From NCBI GenBank assembly GCA_023362775.1, contig JALMGJ010000006.1, positions 18,539,501-18,603,500 of the forward strand: a stretch of DNA of 64,000 nucleotides. The letters run 5' to 3'. The number at the start of each line of letters is the position of its first letter. Within the stretch, counting starts at the first letter, position 1. A program made the translations under genes and the position numbers. Under the pieces are notes generated by a model. That model was not told the origin of the DNA. It saw nothing but the letters and a program-made list of their open reading frames with translations, and did not search any database. Positions 1 through 63,940 of this stretch are shown in pieces. The stretch is from Charina bottae. Taxonomy: Eukaryota > Chordata > Lepidosauria > Squamata > Charinaidae.

Positions 1-110
1 TTATATGGCTGCCCATCTTAGGTATTGTCTTCAAGGGCAGCCCCATGTAGAATACTGTATGTTGCAGTAATCCAACCAGGAAGTGACCAGCGCATAACTG
101 TGAGCAAGGC
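1..110 (-). repeat. L2/CR1-type LINE fragment
   Basis: Read on the minus strand, this piece encodes a short peptide with the SWLDYCN motif. That motif is characteristic of the reverse transcriptase C-terminal region of L2/CR1-type LINEs, and a stop follows soon after. It is a decayed fragment cut by the window edge. The neighbouring 110-545 stretch looks repetitive but I could not assign it. Confidence 0.45.
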
Positions 111-544
111 CTCCTGGTCCAGGAATGGCATAATTGGTGCACAAGTTGGATCGGTGCAACGGTCCCCCTAGCCATGGCTGCCACCTCAAGCAGGAGCCCC
201 AAATCCAGGACAGCCCCCAAATTTGGCACAAGCTCTGTCTGGGGGAGTGCTATCCCGGCAAGAATCAAAGGTGACGCCTCACCAGATGGGGGGGAGGGAG
301 CAAAAAACAGAGCCACTACATCATGCTACGGTTGAGACACAACTGTTTTTTCCCCATTCAGACCCTCGCAACCTCCAGGCCCTGGGTCAGAACCTGAATG
401 GCACTGCCTGGCCGGCCAGGGGTGAAGATGTATAACTGGTTATCATCAGCACACTGATGATACTGCTCCCCATACTGTTGACGACCTCCCCCAGCAGTTT
501 CATGTAGATACTAAAAAGGAGCGGTCAGAGACCTGGGTCCTAAG
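111..544. other. Unassigned, probably repetitive downstream DNA
   Basis: No exon was recognised here. The sequence is moderately GC-rich with short open frames on both strands but no known domain. It lies in the last intron of CCDC77, or at its 3' side, because the final coding exon of that gene was not found in the window. Confidence 0.3.
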
Positions 545-662
545 GCACCCCACACTGCAGGGGCCTAGGGCTAGACCTTCCTCCCAACACCGGGAGGACT
601 AGAACTTGTAACTTCCCTGTTCCGAATCCAGTGCCTATAAGCCACTACACCAAACTGGCTTT
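545..662 (-). repeat. MIR-like tRNA-derived SINE head fragment
   Basis: Read on the minus strand, it begins with the 'agccagtttggtgtagtgg' head shared by other copies in this window. A degenerate box B and an AGTTCTAGTCC-like core follow. Only the tRNA-related head survives. Confidence 0.55.
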
Positions 663-757
663 TGGTAAAACCACAGTCAAATCAAAAATAAATTCAGCTA
701 ATTATTCTTTCTGAAGTTTGGAAATTTGGGTCACAAGGCATTACTTCAGAGGAATTA

Positions 758-15505
<14,748 letters not shown>

Positions 15506-15618
15506 CTGCAATGTATTCAATATATTGAATTACTAAGCCATAAAACATTTCCCACCATTTGGCCTTTATTCAAAAGATCAGAAAACAAAAATGTTTCTTA
15601 TGGAGTTCTTTCTTGACA

Positions 15619-15664
<46 letters not shown>

Positions 15665-15692
15665 GATAGATAGATAGATAGATAGATAGATA
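15619..15692. repeat. (GATA)n microsatellite
   Basis: There are about 18 GATA/ATAG units with one interruption near 15665. GATA (Bkm-type) arrays are common in squamate genomes. Confidence 0.97.
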
Positions 15693-16050
15693 GAGGCCAG
15701 TTTGGTCTACTGGTTAAGGTGCTGGGCTAGAAACCAGGAGACTGAGAGTTCTAGTCCTGCCTTGGGCATGAAAGCCAGCTGGGTGACCTTGACCTTGGGC
15801 CAGTCACTCTCTCTCAGCCCTAGGAAGGAGCCAACAGCAAACCAGGAGACTGGGAGTTCTAGTCCCACCTTAGGCATGAAAGCCGGCTGGGTGACCTTGG
15901 GCCAGTCACTCTCTCTCAGCCCAACTCACCTCACAGGGTTGCTGTTGTGGGGAAAATAGGAGGAGGAAGGAGTATTAGGTATGTTCCCCGCTTTGAGTTA
16001 TTTATAAAAAATAATAAAGGCGGGATAAAAAATTAAATAAATAAATAAAT
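15693..16050 (+). repeat. MIR-like SINE with internal duplication
   Basis: A head-to-tail SINE in which the block 'accaggagactg...gtcactctctctcagcc' occurs twice, at about 15735-15820 and 15840-15920. It ends in the family's 'ttatttataaaaaataataaaggcggg' tail and an AAAT-rich tract. Confidence 0.85.
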
Positions 16051-19000
16051 ATGCTATAATGAAGAACGTAAGGAGATGACTTATACCCATTCAGGCCAAT
16101 AGTAGGTCTAATCCAACTCAATAAAAAATGGAATAGCTCATGAAATACTGTAGAGTCAAATAAGATTAGTTCAATTCAGCTCTGATCTGTAACAGTTCTA
16201 AAAGCTGATTATTCAAGTTTTCTTAGGTTTATTTAAGACACCTACTGTAAAACTATGGCTTGGTTCATATAATGCAGTTATGTGGTTTCTTTGGTTTGTC
16301 TTAGAATGCTCTATGAAATATTGAGGTTTGTAAGCCATAGTTTATGGATAAAAGTCTTTTGTGGATCCAATCAATTGTGGCTTATTTGTGGTTAAGCAAC
16401 AATGACTTAAACAATTTGGATATGACAATGTTTATATTATATGCTACATAGCTCCTCCAGTAGCTCCTCCATTAATATTTAACTTCATTAAAATGTCTCT
16501 GGGCCTCCAAGACAGCACCTGGAAGTTACAGTGTGCCCACCAACATGTTCCTTGGTGCTTATCCTACCCTGTGTCATACCCTATACAACTGCATTCATGT
16601 TCTTTTTTTTTTTTTTAAAAAAAAAGGGAAACTAACATGCTGCAAAGCACCAGCCTCAAGTTTAGCAATGCATTTGAAACCCACATAGATCTTGGAGACA
16701 TTCTTAGAAAATAAAACGGTGGGAGACTGCAGCACAGTGCTTTGTCTGTTGGTGATCGGCCACAACTATATTTGAAAGGGCCACAAAATGCTCTCAAAAT
16801 TCTAAACATATCCACTTGCCTAAAACAGTTGGGGACCCATATATCAGTCTATGTATGAAGCAATCCCGACTTTCTATTACAAGTACAAAACCAGAGGATA
16901 ACTTCTTTCTGCACAAAGGGCACACATTCTTTGCAAAGCTAAGCCTCATTTCTTGTGTTTTTGAAAATTAAGGACTGATATCTAACTGGATAGGTCAGAT
17001 GACAAAAAGAAAGTTATTCACTGGAGTCCTGTAGCATTCATTTCCTTTGCATTTCACAAAGGGTAATTATGATAAAATATAGAGTCCACTTTATATTTAA
17101 ATCCTGGCTATCAAATACATAGCCTTCTAATCCTTAAGAACACATACATGTGTGATCTGCCTAAATAAATGGAGGAAAGTAAAGAATCTATAACTATAAC
17201 CTGCCTCATCACCTTCCTCTATTCCATTCAAATTAGCAAGATATTGGTAGCAGTATTGGAGAGCACACAACCTGCAATGTTCAAGGATTTGCATTCAGAA
17301 GGAAAACGAGAAACTGACAGTGGCCATGTTTAGACATGTATTTAGACATTTGTATCCTGTATTTAACTATGGTTTACTCAACCTAATTTTCTGGGCTCCT
17401 ACCACATACTGGACCAGAAGCTAACAGTGTGGCTAAGGCTTGCATCACATGCCAAAATATGGTTGTCTAGTTTATAGTGTTGTATAAACAAAGCCCATAG
17501 TGGTATTGGGAAAAATGGCAGTTACATTCAAGACAGTTACATTCAAGGGTTGAAAGGAAGTTTAAGTTCAACAGGTAAGGGATTCACTGCTGGTGAACTG
17601 CTTCTGAAAAGTGAGCAAATGTTTGCATTTTCACCCAATAACCCTGTGAGTTTGGCTGATCCGAGGGAAGGTCACTACACAGCTGGAAAGGGATCTGACT
17701 CCCATTCTCCTCAAGCTCAAATCCCACATCACATCTACTGTACTACTGCGGGCTTCCACGTAGCCTCCTTACTGGAAACAAAATGAAGCATGTATAGCCT
17801 GGACATCTACCCGGTGGAGAGAGCCTGGGTCTCCCAACCATCTGAATGGGATACTTCTGGTTTAATGTCAAAAAGCATGGAAGTAACCAGAAGCTACGGT
17901 ATTTCCCCCTTATCCTACCAGAACGTCGTGCAACCCCCGTGACACACCCTTCTCGGTCCCATCCAGAACAAGAAGTTTGTACTTTTCTTCTACGCGCTGC
18001 TAACTCTCCCGTTCACGCCGCTGCTACTGCTGGTCTCAACGGAAAAACCAAAAATCAAACAAGCAGCTGCGAAAGTCCTCCAATCCGGAGAAAGGAGAAA
18101 AACGATGTCGGATATTTTGTCCAATCACAACTCTCTACTCATCCACGCGGCTTCTCTGCTAAGAGTTCGTTTATAGAGCTCTTCGGGAAATGAAGTCTCG
18201 GCGAAAAAGCAATGGGGGTTGATGAAAGCTTAGAGAACTTCTTTGGATCATTTTGGCAACGGGATGAAAGACCTAAACCGATTGATGAATGGAAAGCAAA
18301 GGTGGTTTTAGTGCAATTACGTAGTCGAGAGCAATAGGTTTCCTTAAGGTTGCCTGGCATCTCAAATTCCTCTTTTAGTAAATAATAATTCGTGTATCAC
18401 TTACTCCCGGAGAACGTACCTCATTCACTTCGTTGCAGTAACAAAAAGCTTGTGGCACAATTTTGTCTCAGAAATAAGCATCTGTGAACTGCCCAAAAGT
18501 TACTGTCTTTTATCCTGTGATCTAGGAGTCAGCAGCACTAAATAGGATGGAACTTAATTTTGAGCTTACATGCAGAAGTGATCTTGTAGGTTACAGCTCA
18601 ACTCTGCTGCCTATGTTAAGGGATTGGTTGTTTTATCTCTCATGACTTTAAAAAAAAATCTAGACGGAACTGCTGAGCAGTGTCACTTGAACTTTGGGAG
18701 GAGGTGTCATTCATATGTTGGTAACCCCCAAACGTATTTTTCTTCTCAATTGATTCAGATGTGAAAAATGACAGTATTAAACCTTTGAGTGGTAGTGGTG
18801 AATAAAATCAATAAACTGAAGCACGGTCCAAAATTGTGGATTCTGTCCAGATTTAGCATCAGTTCTCCAGATGGACCTGCATTCTTCTGAAAACTAAGTC
18901 TAGAAGACTATTGATCCATTTTTGACCTTGGAGATACAGATTGGCTCTGTGGTAATCAGCATTTTCTGCCAGTTTAAAGTGGTGTATAAGTAGAATGACT

Positions 19001-19094
19001 ACTCTAAATCTAGATTACAGTGGTCTAATACAGAATTTATGAGGATAAATAGCCATTGATTTATGATCTAGTAAATTCTAGAATAGACTACTGT
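16051..19094. other. No gene seen; CpG-containing segment at about 17.9-18.45 kb
   Basis: Most of this stretch is plain AT-rich DNA. Around 17900-18450 the CpG content rises and CCAAT (CCAATCA near 18121) and donor-like sites on the minus strand appear (for example before 18404). This might be a non-coding first exon or alternative promoter of CCDC77. I cannot support an exon model from sequence alone. Confidence 0.3.
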
Positions 19095-19105
19095 AAGGCA
19101 TTAAT

Positions 19106-19227
19106 CTGGAGGTGACGGACTCAACCATGGGGGAGCTGGGGATGGTGACGGCCGACAGGAAGCTCTGGCGTGGGCTGGTCCATGAGGTCACGAGGAGTCG
19201 GAGACGACTGAACGAATAAACAACAAA
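19106..19227 (+). mobile_element. BovB LINE, short 3' end
   Basis: A 122-bp severely 5'-truncated copy encodes the last BovB residues (KLWRGLVHEVT-type) and ends in AACAACAAA. An 11-bp duplication, AAGGCATTAAT, flanks it (19095-19105 and 19228-19238). Confidence 0.9.
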
Positions 19228-19238
19228 AAGGCATTAAT

Positions 19239-20901
19239 ACAAGAATTGCATTTGAAATACTTTGGCAATTGCAATTATTTGTGCAATACGGTTGTGAACT
19301 GGAACTGGGTTACTGTTTACATTATATATCCATTTATCAACTGAGTTGTCTCTGCTTGTTTCTGGGTTTAACTTATAGTTCTGGCTTTAAATTCTTCCTA
19401 GTGCAGGATGAGGATACTTAACGACTTTTTAAAATGCTAAATTATGGGTGAGTTTTATATTGTGGCATTTTAATATTACTTTTCTCCATAGTTTATTTTC
19501 ATGTGGGAACTCCTTGAAGATTAGGCTTCACATTATATTTATATAATTATATGTATTCTCAGCTCATTTTTTTCAAATGAAGTCCTTACAAGGCTGTTCT
19601 CATAAGAATGAAACATAATTTGTTCTGATATGCACTCCACCAAAACATAATTGAGAAGTCATATGTTAACAGTTCACGAGTTTGGTAAATTTAATAGCTT
19701 TTTGTCTTGTGTGACTAAAAATGGGGATTAACAAGCACTGGGCAGGCATGTGCTTAATTTGGTCCATCAACTGTGCTTAATTTGTTACCTCACAAGTTGC
19801 GTAACTCTCCATCTTTGAACACATTAACCAATTAATTATTGTCCTTAATAGCAAGGTTACAAATTGGCAACAGGTTAAATATAGTCAAGGTTAATTGTAA
19901 CTCTAAATATTATTAGCAATTATAAATGTCAGTAGCATTGCTCCTTGTGCTATAAAGCAGAACAATTCTCCTGTATATTTTTTGGAAAAATACTAGGCAC
20001 AGATCTTCTTGTTCTTCCATATTGTTATCTGCATTTTAGATTTTGTGATTGATATTTTATTACTACTTCTACCTTATGATATTGTAATGTTACCATTTTT
20101 TTCTGGTAATTGCTCTATAAGCAGTGTTGGAAGGTGGTTTATAAATCCTTAAATAAACTTTAAAAACTGGGTGGAAAAGATTTTCTTTCTTACTTCATTA
20201 ACAAAAGCAGAATTGTAGCACTGTGAAGCAAGCCTTTCCTGGAAGTGATAACTCCTTCCAAAACAAAGTACATGATTTCTGGCAACTGAGGTACTAACCT
20301 AGCTCCAGATCTGTCTTAGTAGTAAAATATAACAATAAATGAAAACAATCAGCTGCTTGAAAGTCTCCTTTATCTGTTTAAGGAGTGAAAGTCACAGGTT
20401 TCATCTTTGTTGTAGAGCTGATCAGAAATGGCAGGAAATTTTGTTTTGTTTTATAGATTTGGAGACTTCTACAGGAAAGCACCTAGAAAGTAAGTTCTTT
20501 ACATTATTTGGAACAATGGTCCACTTCCAGATTTGAAGACACTCAACATAAGAAAGAATTTGGCATTTCTCCCTCAGGGAATCATTTTCAGGATAAAAAA
20601 GAATGAAATCTCCTTTGAGTCAAGCTCAACTCCTTCATGCACTTCATGGACATGTCAGTGTAGTCTTTTTGGCAACAATGCAAAAGTGGTTTGCTGTTGT
20701 TTCTGCAGTTTGTTTTGCTTTCCTGGTGTAGCCTGCAGGGAGTCTCCCAGCCAAATACTGACCAAAATCTTTTCCCCACTTGCACTTAACTCCATTTCCC
20801 CCCCTGCTGTCTCTGCATGACATGTTCCCTTCATCGTCATGTCCTCAGCTCATGAATGAGATAGACGAAAGTAATCCTCAGTTGCCCTAGTGTTACAAGT
20901 G
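19239..20901. other. No feature recognised
   Basis: AT-rich DNA without exons, repeats or RNA genes that I can name. Confidence 0.4.
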
Positions 20902-21888
20902 CAGGCATACCTTGGAGATATTGTGGGTTCAGTTTCAGATCACCTCAATAAAGCAAATATCACAATAAAGCAAGTCACAAAAATTTTTTGGCTTTCCAGT
21001 GCATATAAAAGTTATGTTTACAGTATACTGTAGTCTATTAAGTGTGCAATAGCATTATATCTATAAAAAACAATCTTCCTAGCGTTTTCCCGCTATTTTC
21101 GTGGGGTCTGCTTTTCGGATCTTGAAACACCACTTTGTCCGATCATCCGCATCCTCAGGGCGTAGCCCATCAATTTGAATGTCCTTATTGATGGTGTCCT
21201 GCCATCTCTGTTTTGGTCGCTCACGTGGCCGTTGGCCATCGATTTTAAGATGGTAAGCTATTTTGGCGACAGTGGAAGGTGCCGCTCTAAGGACATGTCC
21301 ATACCAACGAAGCCAGCTTTCTCTCACCTTCTCTGTAATGAATGACGCGCCCAGCTGTTGTCGAATAGCATCATTTGTGACGTGGTCGAGTAGGGAGATG
21401 CCTGATATCCAACGGAGCATACGCATTTCCGTAACATGGAGACGGCTCTCTGCACTCTTTGTTGCTGCCCAACACTTGGTGCCATACAATGCCACAGGGC
21501 GGACAATCTTCTTATAGATCTTAGATTTGAGACGGATTGGCATTTGTTTGTCACAAAGCACACCGGTGAGTTCTCGCCAACGCAGCCAGGCCGCATTCAC
21601 CCTTGCTCGCACGTCACCACTGATGCCACCGTTGCCTTGGAGATGGGAGCCAAGATATCGGAAGATATCGACCTTCTTTAAGTTTTCTCCATTTATTTGG
21701 AGCGTTCCATGGGTGGTTAGTCTATAAAAAACAATGTACATACCTTAATTTAAAAATACTTTATTCCTAAAAAAATGCTAATCTGTTGGAAAAATGGCGC
21801 CAATAGACTCGACACAGGGTTGCCACAAACCTTCAATTTGTAAAAAAAAATGCAGTATCTGCAAAGGGCAATAAAACGAGGTATGCCT
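20902..21888. mobile_element. Tigger1-like (pogo/mariner) DNA transposon remnant, interrupted by an RTE LINE
   Basis: The left end CAGGCATACCTTGGAGATAT and the right end ...CGAGGTATGCCT form terminal inverted repeats. The subterminal sequence 'gtgcatataaaagttatgtt' and 'gtacataccttaatttaaaa' closely resembles, from memory, the mammalian Tigger1 ends. The transposase region is absent. The middle is occupied by an RTE insertion at 21075-21720. Confidence 0.75.
21075..21720 (-). mobile_element. RTE-clade LINE fragment nested in the Tigger-like element
   Basis: A continuous minus-strand frame encodes the C-terminal part of an RTE-type ORF2: KSKIYKKIVRPVALYGTKCW, HVTEMRMLRWISGISLLDHV and RLRWYGHV-like residues. 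A perfect 15-bp duplication, TCTATAAAAAACAAT, at 21060-21074 and 21721-21735 marks the insertion. It differs clearly from the BovB copies in this window, so it is a second RTE lineage. Confidence 0.88.
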
Positions 21889-22172
21889 TAACATTTCCCC
21901 CTTATTCCAATAAGGTTGAGGATGTCTGTGAGGTGTGTACAATCATCCATGACCTTGGAGAGAAGTCAGGCGACTGGCAGTGACTTGGAACAGAGGCAGG
22001 ATAGAGATCAGGAACAGGGGGCACCAATTTCACACTGGTGTAGTTTTCTGATATTTAAAGGGTGGTGGGTAAATAGTACTGTAACTATAGTGACCATATG
22101 TGCTTGGAAAAAATAAAGGACAAACCTGAAAAAGGGGCAAACCTTTAAGAGGTTCATAAGGAGAAAGAAAAA

Positions 22173-22508
22173 GGGGCGTGGTGGCTCAGCGGGTAAGATG
22201 CCAGGCTTGTCGATCGGAAGATTGCAAGTTTGGAGGTTCGAATCCCTAGCCCCGCGTGACGGAGTGAGCTGCCACACTAGCCCCAGCTCTTGTCAACCTA
22301 GCAATTCAAAAGCATGCAAATGCAAGTAGAAGAATAGGTACCACTTCGGTGGGAAGGTAACAGCATTCTGTGTGCGTCATGCTGGCCACATGACCACGGA
22401 AGCGTCTTCGGACAACGCTGGCTCTTTGGCTAACAAACGGAGATGGGCACCGGCCCCTAGAGTCGGACACGACTGCACAAATGTGCGGGGGGAACCTTTA
22501 CCTTTACT
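22173..22508 (+). repeat. tRNA-headed SINE with BovB-like tail, copy 3
   Basis: It has the same head, boxes A and B and 'cctttactt' end as the other copies. The flanking duplication is imperfect (aaggagaaagaaa versus aaggataaagaaa). Confidence 0.85.
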
Positions 22509-22660
22509 TAAGGATAAAGAAAATGTTTGTAACTTTGCTTTACAAAGGAAAATGCAAGAGCAAAACCAAGGAAATAATTCTGTCTATGAAGGTTCTCAGT
22601 GATCCAGGTGGAATTGTCTGTAGCTTGAATCATGTCAACTGGATTTCTATTTTCTCAGTG

Positions 22661-22696
22661 GAAACGTTTCGCTCCTTATCCAAGGAGCTTCTTCAG
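22661..22696 (-). ncRNA. Hammerhead-like ribozyme core in left terminal repeat
   Basis: On the minus strand: CTGAAGA, a stem II of GCTCC/GGAGC with an 8-nt loop, then GAAAC. A palindromic GAAACGTTTC replaces the usual cleavage triplet context. A CTCAG/CTGAG helix I can form but with mismatches next to the core, so this copy is probably decayed. Confidence 0.55.
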
Positions 22697-22784
22697 TCTG
22701 AGCAAAGTTAGTAAGGGAATCCTTAAATATGTTTCTAGGTGGCTGTGTGACCTTGCACCTGGGGCTAGGTCATGGTTATTTTGA

Positions 22785-24341
22785 GATGTTAGAAATAACA
22801 AAAGTCCCTTTATCATCTACCACCGTCTGTATCCTGAAGAAGCCATCCCCTGCATCTACGGACTTCCTAAGATCCACAAGGAAGGAACACCCCTCCGACC
22901 CATAGTCAGCAGCCTTAATTCGGTAACATACAACATTGCCAAACACCTCTCTACCATACTAGCACCTCTAGTTGGACACTCTGAACACCACATCCATAAT
23001 TCGGAAGAATTTGTTTCCAAAGCAAAGATCCTGAAACTGGATACAGATGAAACTATGGTCTCCTTCGATGTGTCCTCCCTTTTCACCAGCATCCCCACCA
23101 CTCATGCTCTATCCGCTGTCAGGAAGAGACTAGAAGAGGACAGCACCCTTGAAAGGAGAAAACATCTCAACCCAAACCAGATCTGCCATCTTCTGGACCT
23201 GTGTGTTAACACCACTTATTTCTCATACAGAGGTGACTTTTACAGACAAAAACACGGCTGTGCCATGGGTTCTCCTGTGTCACCCATTGTGGCCAATTTA
23301 TACATGGAAGAAGTGGAGAAGAAAGCACTCAACACATTCCAGGGAACGGTGCCCACCCACTGGTTTAGGTATGTGGATGACACCTGGGTCAAAATCAAGG
23401 CCCAGGAAGTACAGGCCTTCACGGACCATATAAACACTATAGATGCCAATATTAGCTTCACCAGAGAAGACACCAAGGACAACAGACTGGCATTCCTAGA
23501 CTGTGAAGTCCTCATTGGGACCGGTGGCAAGCTAGAAATAGGGATCTACAGGAAACCCACACACACAGATCAATATCTGATGTTTGACTCCCACCATCCA
23601 CTGCAGCACAAACTAGGAGTCATCAGGACATTGTCACACAGAGCAGAAACCATCCCCACCTCCATGGATTCCAAAAAGAATGAAAATCAGCACCTGAGAA
23701 CAGCTCTGAAGGCCTGTGGATATCCAAATTGGGCCTTCACTAAATCTAAATCTACCAGACCTAAAACAGCGACAGATAGGGCTGAGACTCAGAGTAAACG
23801 GAAGAACCTGGTCATTCCGTACATGGCTGGTGTGTCTGAAAAGATAAAACGGATATTTGGCAAACACCACATACCTGTATATTTCAAACCCACCAACACA
23901 CTGAGACAGAGGCTTGTACAACCCAAAGATCAAACTCCAAAACACAAGAAAAGCAATGTAGTTTATGCAATCCAGTGCAGTGAGGAGTGCTCTGAACTCT
24001 ACATTGGAGAAACCAAACAACCTTTGTACAGGAGGATGGCCCAACACAGGAGAAGTAACACCACAGGACCAGAGTCAGCAGTTTATCTTCATCTAAAGGA
24101 AAAAGGACACTCATTTGAGGACATTAATGTTCACATTTTAGACAGAGAAGATAGGTGGTTTGAGAGAGGGGTCAAGGAATCCATTTATGCCAACTTGGAA
24201 AATCCTTCCTTGAATAGAGGTGGGGGCCTCAGGCACAATCTTTCCCCTATTTTCCTCCCTGCTTTGTCTTCTGTGCCTAGGAAGATTAAGACCATTTCAC
24301 AAGCTCAACAGCAGCATGGGGATCTTAAGATCCTCCTTTAG
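22785..24341 (+). CDS. Penelope-like reverse transcriptase with GIY-YIG endonuclease (5'-truncated)
   Basis: The frame is open from 22785, and the first in-frame ATG is at 23055. About 518 codons precede the stop. In order it shows a YGLPKIHK motif with PLRPIVSS, RT motif A (SFDVSSLFTSIP), motif B (GSPVSPIVANLYME), the catalytic YVDD (RYVDDTWV), and the thumb motif IYRKPTHTDQYL. A C-terminal GIY-YIG nuclease follows (VVYAIQCSEECSELYIGET, then an R..QH segment). This RT plus GIY-YIG order defines endonuclease-positive Penelope-like elements, which prime reverse transcription at nicks. The N-terminal part of the RT is missing. The frame has no stops or frameshifts, so the copy is fairly young, but it should be inactive because of the 5' loss. 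Confidence 0.93.
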   Translation, partial: DVRNNKSPFIIYHRLYPEEAIPCIYGLPKIHKEGTPLRPIVSSLNSVTYNIAKHLSTILAPLVGHSEHHIHNSEEFVSKAKILKLDTDETMVSFDVSSLFTSIPTTHALSAVRKRLEEDSTLERRKHLNPNQICHLLDLCVNTTYFSYRGDFYRQKHGCAMGSPVSPIVANLYMEEVEKKALNTFQGTVPTHWFRYVDDTWVKIKAQEVQAFTDHINTIDANISFTREDTKDNRLAFLDCEVLIGTGGKLEIGIYRKPTHTDQYLMFDSHHPLQHKLGVIRTLSHRAETIPTSMDSKKNENQHLRTALKACGYPNWAFTKSKSTRPKTATDRAETQSKRKNLVIPYMAGVSEKIKRIFGKHHIPVYFKPTNTLRQRLVQPKDQTPKHKKSNVVYAIQCSEECSELYIGETKQPLYRRMAQHRRSNTTGPESAVYLHLKEKGHSFEDINVHILDREDRWFERGVKESIYANLENPSLNRGGGLRHNLSPIFLPALSSVPRKIKTISQAQQQHGDLKILL

Positions 24342-25723
24342 ATGATAAAGGGACTTAGAAATAACATCTCAAAATAACCATGACCTAGCCCCAGGTGTAA
24401 GGTCACACAGCCACCTAGAAACATATTTAAGGATTCCCTTACTAACTTTGCTCAGACTGCGAAACGTTTCCACTGAGAAAATAGAAATCCAGTTGACATG
24501 ATTCAAGCTACAGACAAGGAAATAATTATATTGAATAAATCTAAAGGACACCTTTCTGAAATAAAGGATGCATGGTCATTGTAACTATAACTGAAGACCA
24601 GGAAAGAGGCCCCTGGTCTGACCCTTAGCTTTTTGAGAGCCACCAACCAAAACGGATGAATCATCCACGCGACTTTTTTCGGGAAAAGGGAGAAAAACAA
24701 ATGTAACCATTCCAAGACACAATAACTAGTTAGGCTGCATAGATATTTTCCTCAGCTGGTAAGCTGTTTTATGGCATGGCGTTCCAAGATGCTGAGGGAA
24801 TGCTAATTACAGTTTTGCAAAAATTCTCCTCTCAGGGACCCGACAACAGCAGCTCCCCCGCGGAAGTTCTCTGAGGGACTGCGAGGGGGTCGGGGAACTG
24901 CGGTGCCGTGTTTTTAGGTGGGAGGGGGCGAACGGTTACTGTGGAGACGGGGGTGGGCGGGGCCTATGGGGAGTTCAGTACTGTACTCGGAGAGGCTACG
25001 AGAGGCTTGTGGGAATTGAAAGTGGGCGGAGTCCAGGTTTCTCTGTGTCGGCGGGAGGGGAATGTAAGGATAACTGACGGGGGTTCTGAAGGTAGCTTGG
25101 TGAGAGATGAGCGCGCGACGGCCGGTGGAAAGGCTCGCGGCCCCGAGAAGATTCTACGGAAAGGGGCGGGGCAGAATCTGTTCACAGAACTCGAAAAGGG
25201 GAAACGAGCTTTCGGCACCGGAAGTTCTTGTTGTAGAACGTCTCCGCCGAAAGACCGACGTGCGCGCGCACATAACACCCCCTCCCCCCCCTCACTCCGT
25301 GAATCCGAAGGCCCCAGCGCCCCTGGATCTCCTGTAGCATTTGTTGGGGCATCATAGCTTCGTTGGATGAGGTGTTAAAGCGGATAATGCGGAGAGAGAG
25401 AAGCGCTTCAGACCGGCGGGAGGAGGGAAATAGAGAGTCGGGACTATATACATATTTTTTAAAAAAGACCAGCGGAAGGATATGATTAGTCGCTTCCGCA
25501 AGAAAGGGGATTTAACTGAGACGCGTCACTTCCGCTGAGCCTCAAGAAGGGGAGGAAAAGGGAAGGGGAAAAAAACATACACACACGCAAAGCAGCAAAT
25601 CCTTGCGGGGGGGCGAACAAAAACAAACGGGGGCCTGGATAGCCGAGGGAGCTGCGGGCCTGCAGCCGAAGGACTGCGCTGCTCAGGGGCCGGGATCGCC
25701 TTTGCTCCTCGCCGGGTACCGGG

Positions 25724-25753
25724 ATGTCCCTCCGCCCCCTGGTCCATCTTTGA
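25724..25753 (+). other. Small upstream ORF in the likely KDM5A 5' UTR
   Basis: An ATG at 25724 opens a nine-codon frame that stops before the main ATG at 25849. Whether it is transcribed depends on the start site. If so, it could dampen KDM5A translation. Confidence 0.3.
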
Positions 25754-25818
25754 GCGGTTTCGCCTTCCCTCTTCTTCTCCCCCTCCCCGCCAGCCGAGCT
25801 CCCCCGTCCGGGTCCTGA

Positions 25819-63940
<38,122 letters not shown>

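Larger units (their letters stand above)
22580..24514 (+). mobile_element. Penelope-like element with inverted terminal repeats
   Basis: A 13-bp duplication, CAAGGAAATAATT (22567-22579 and 24515-24527), bounds a 1.9-kb element. Terminal repeats of about 180-210 bp (22615 to about 22824, and about 24339-24516) are in inverted orientation around a single reading frame. The left repeat is about 22 bp longer than the right one. Confidence 0.9.

Noticed and set aside
17550..18360. Frames of 73-115 codons in a CpG-containing patch
   Set aside because: No homology, no splice pattern and no conserved domain; kept only as a possible promoter region.
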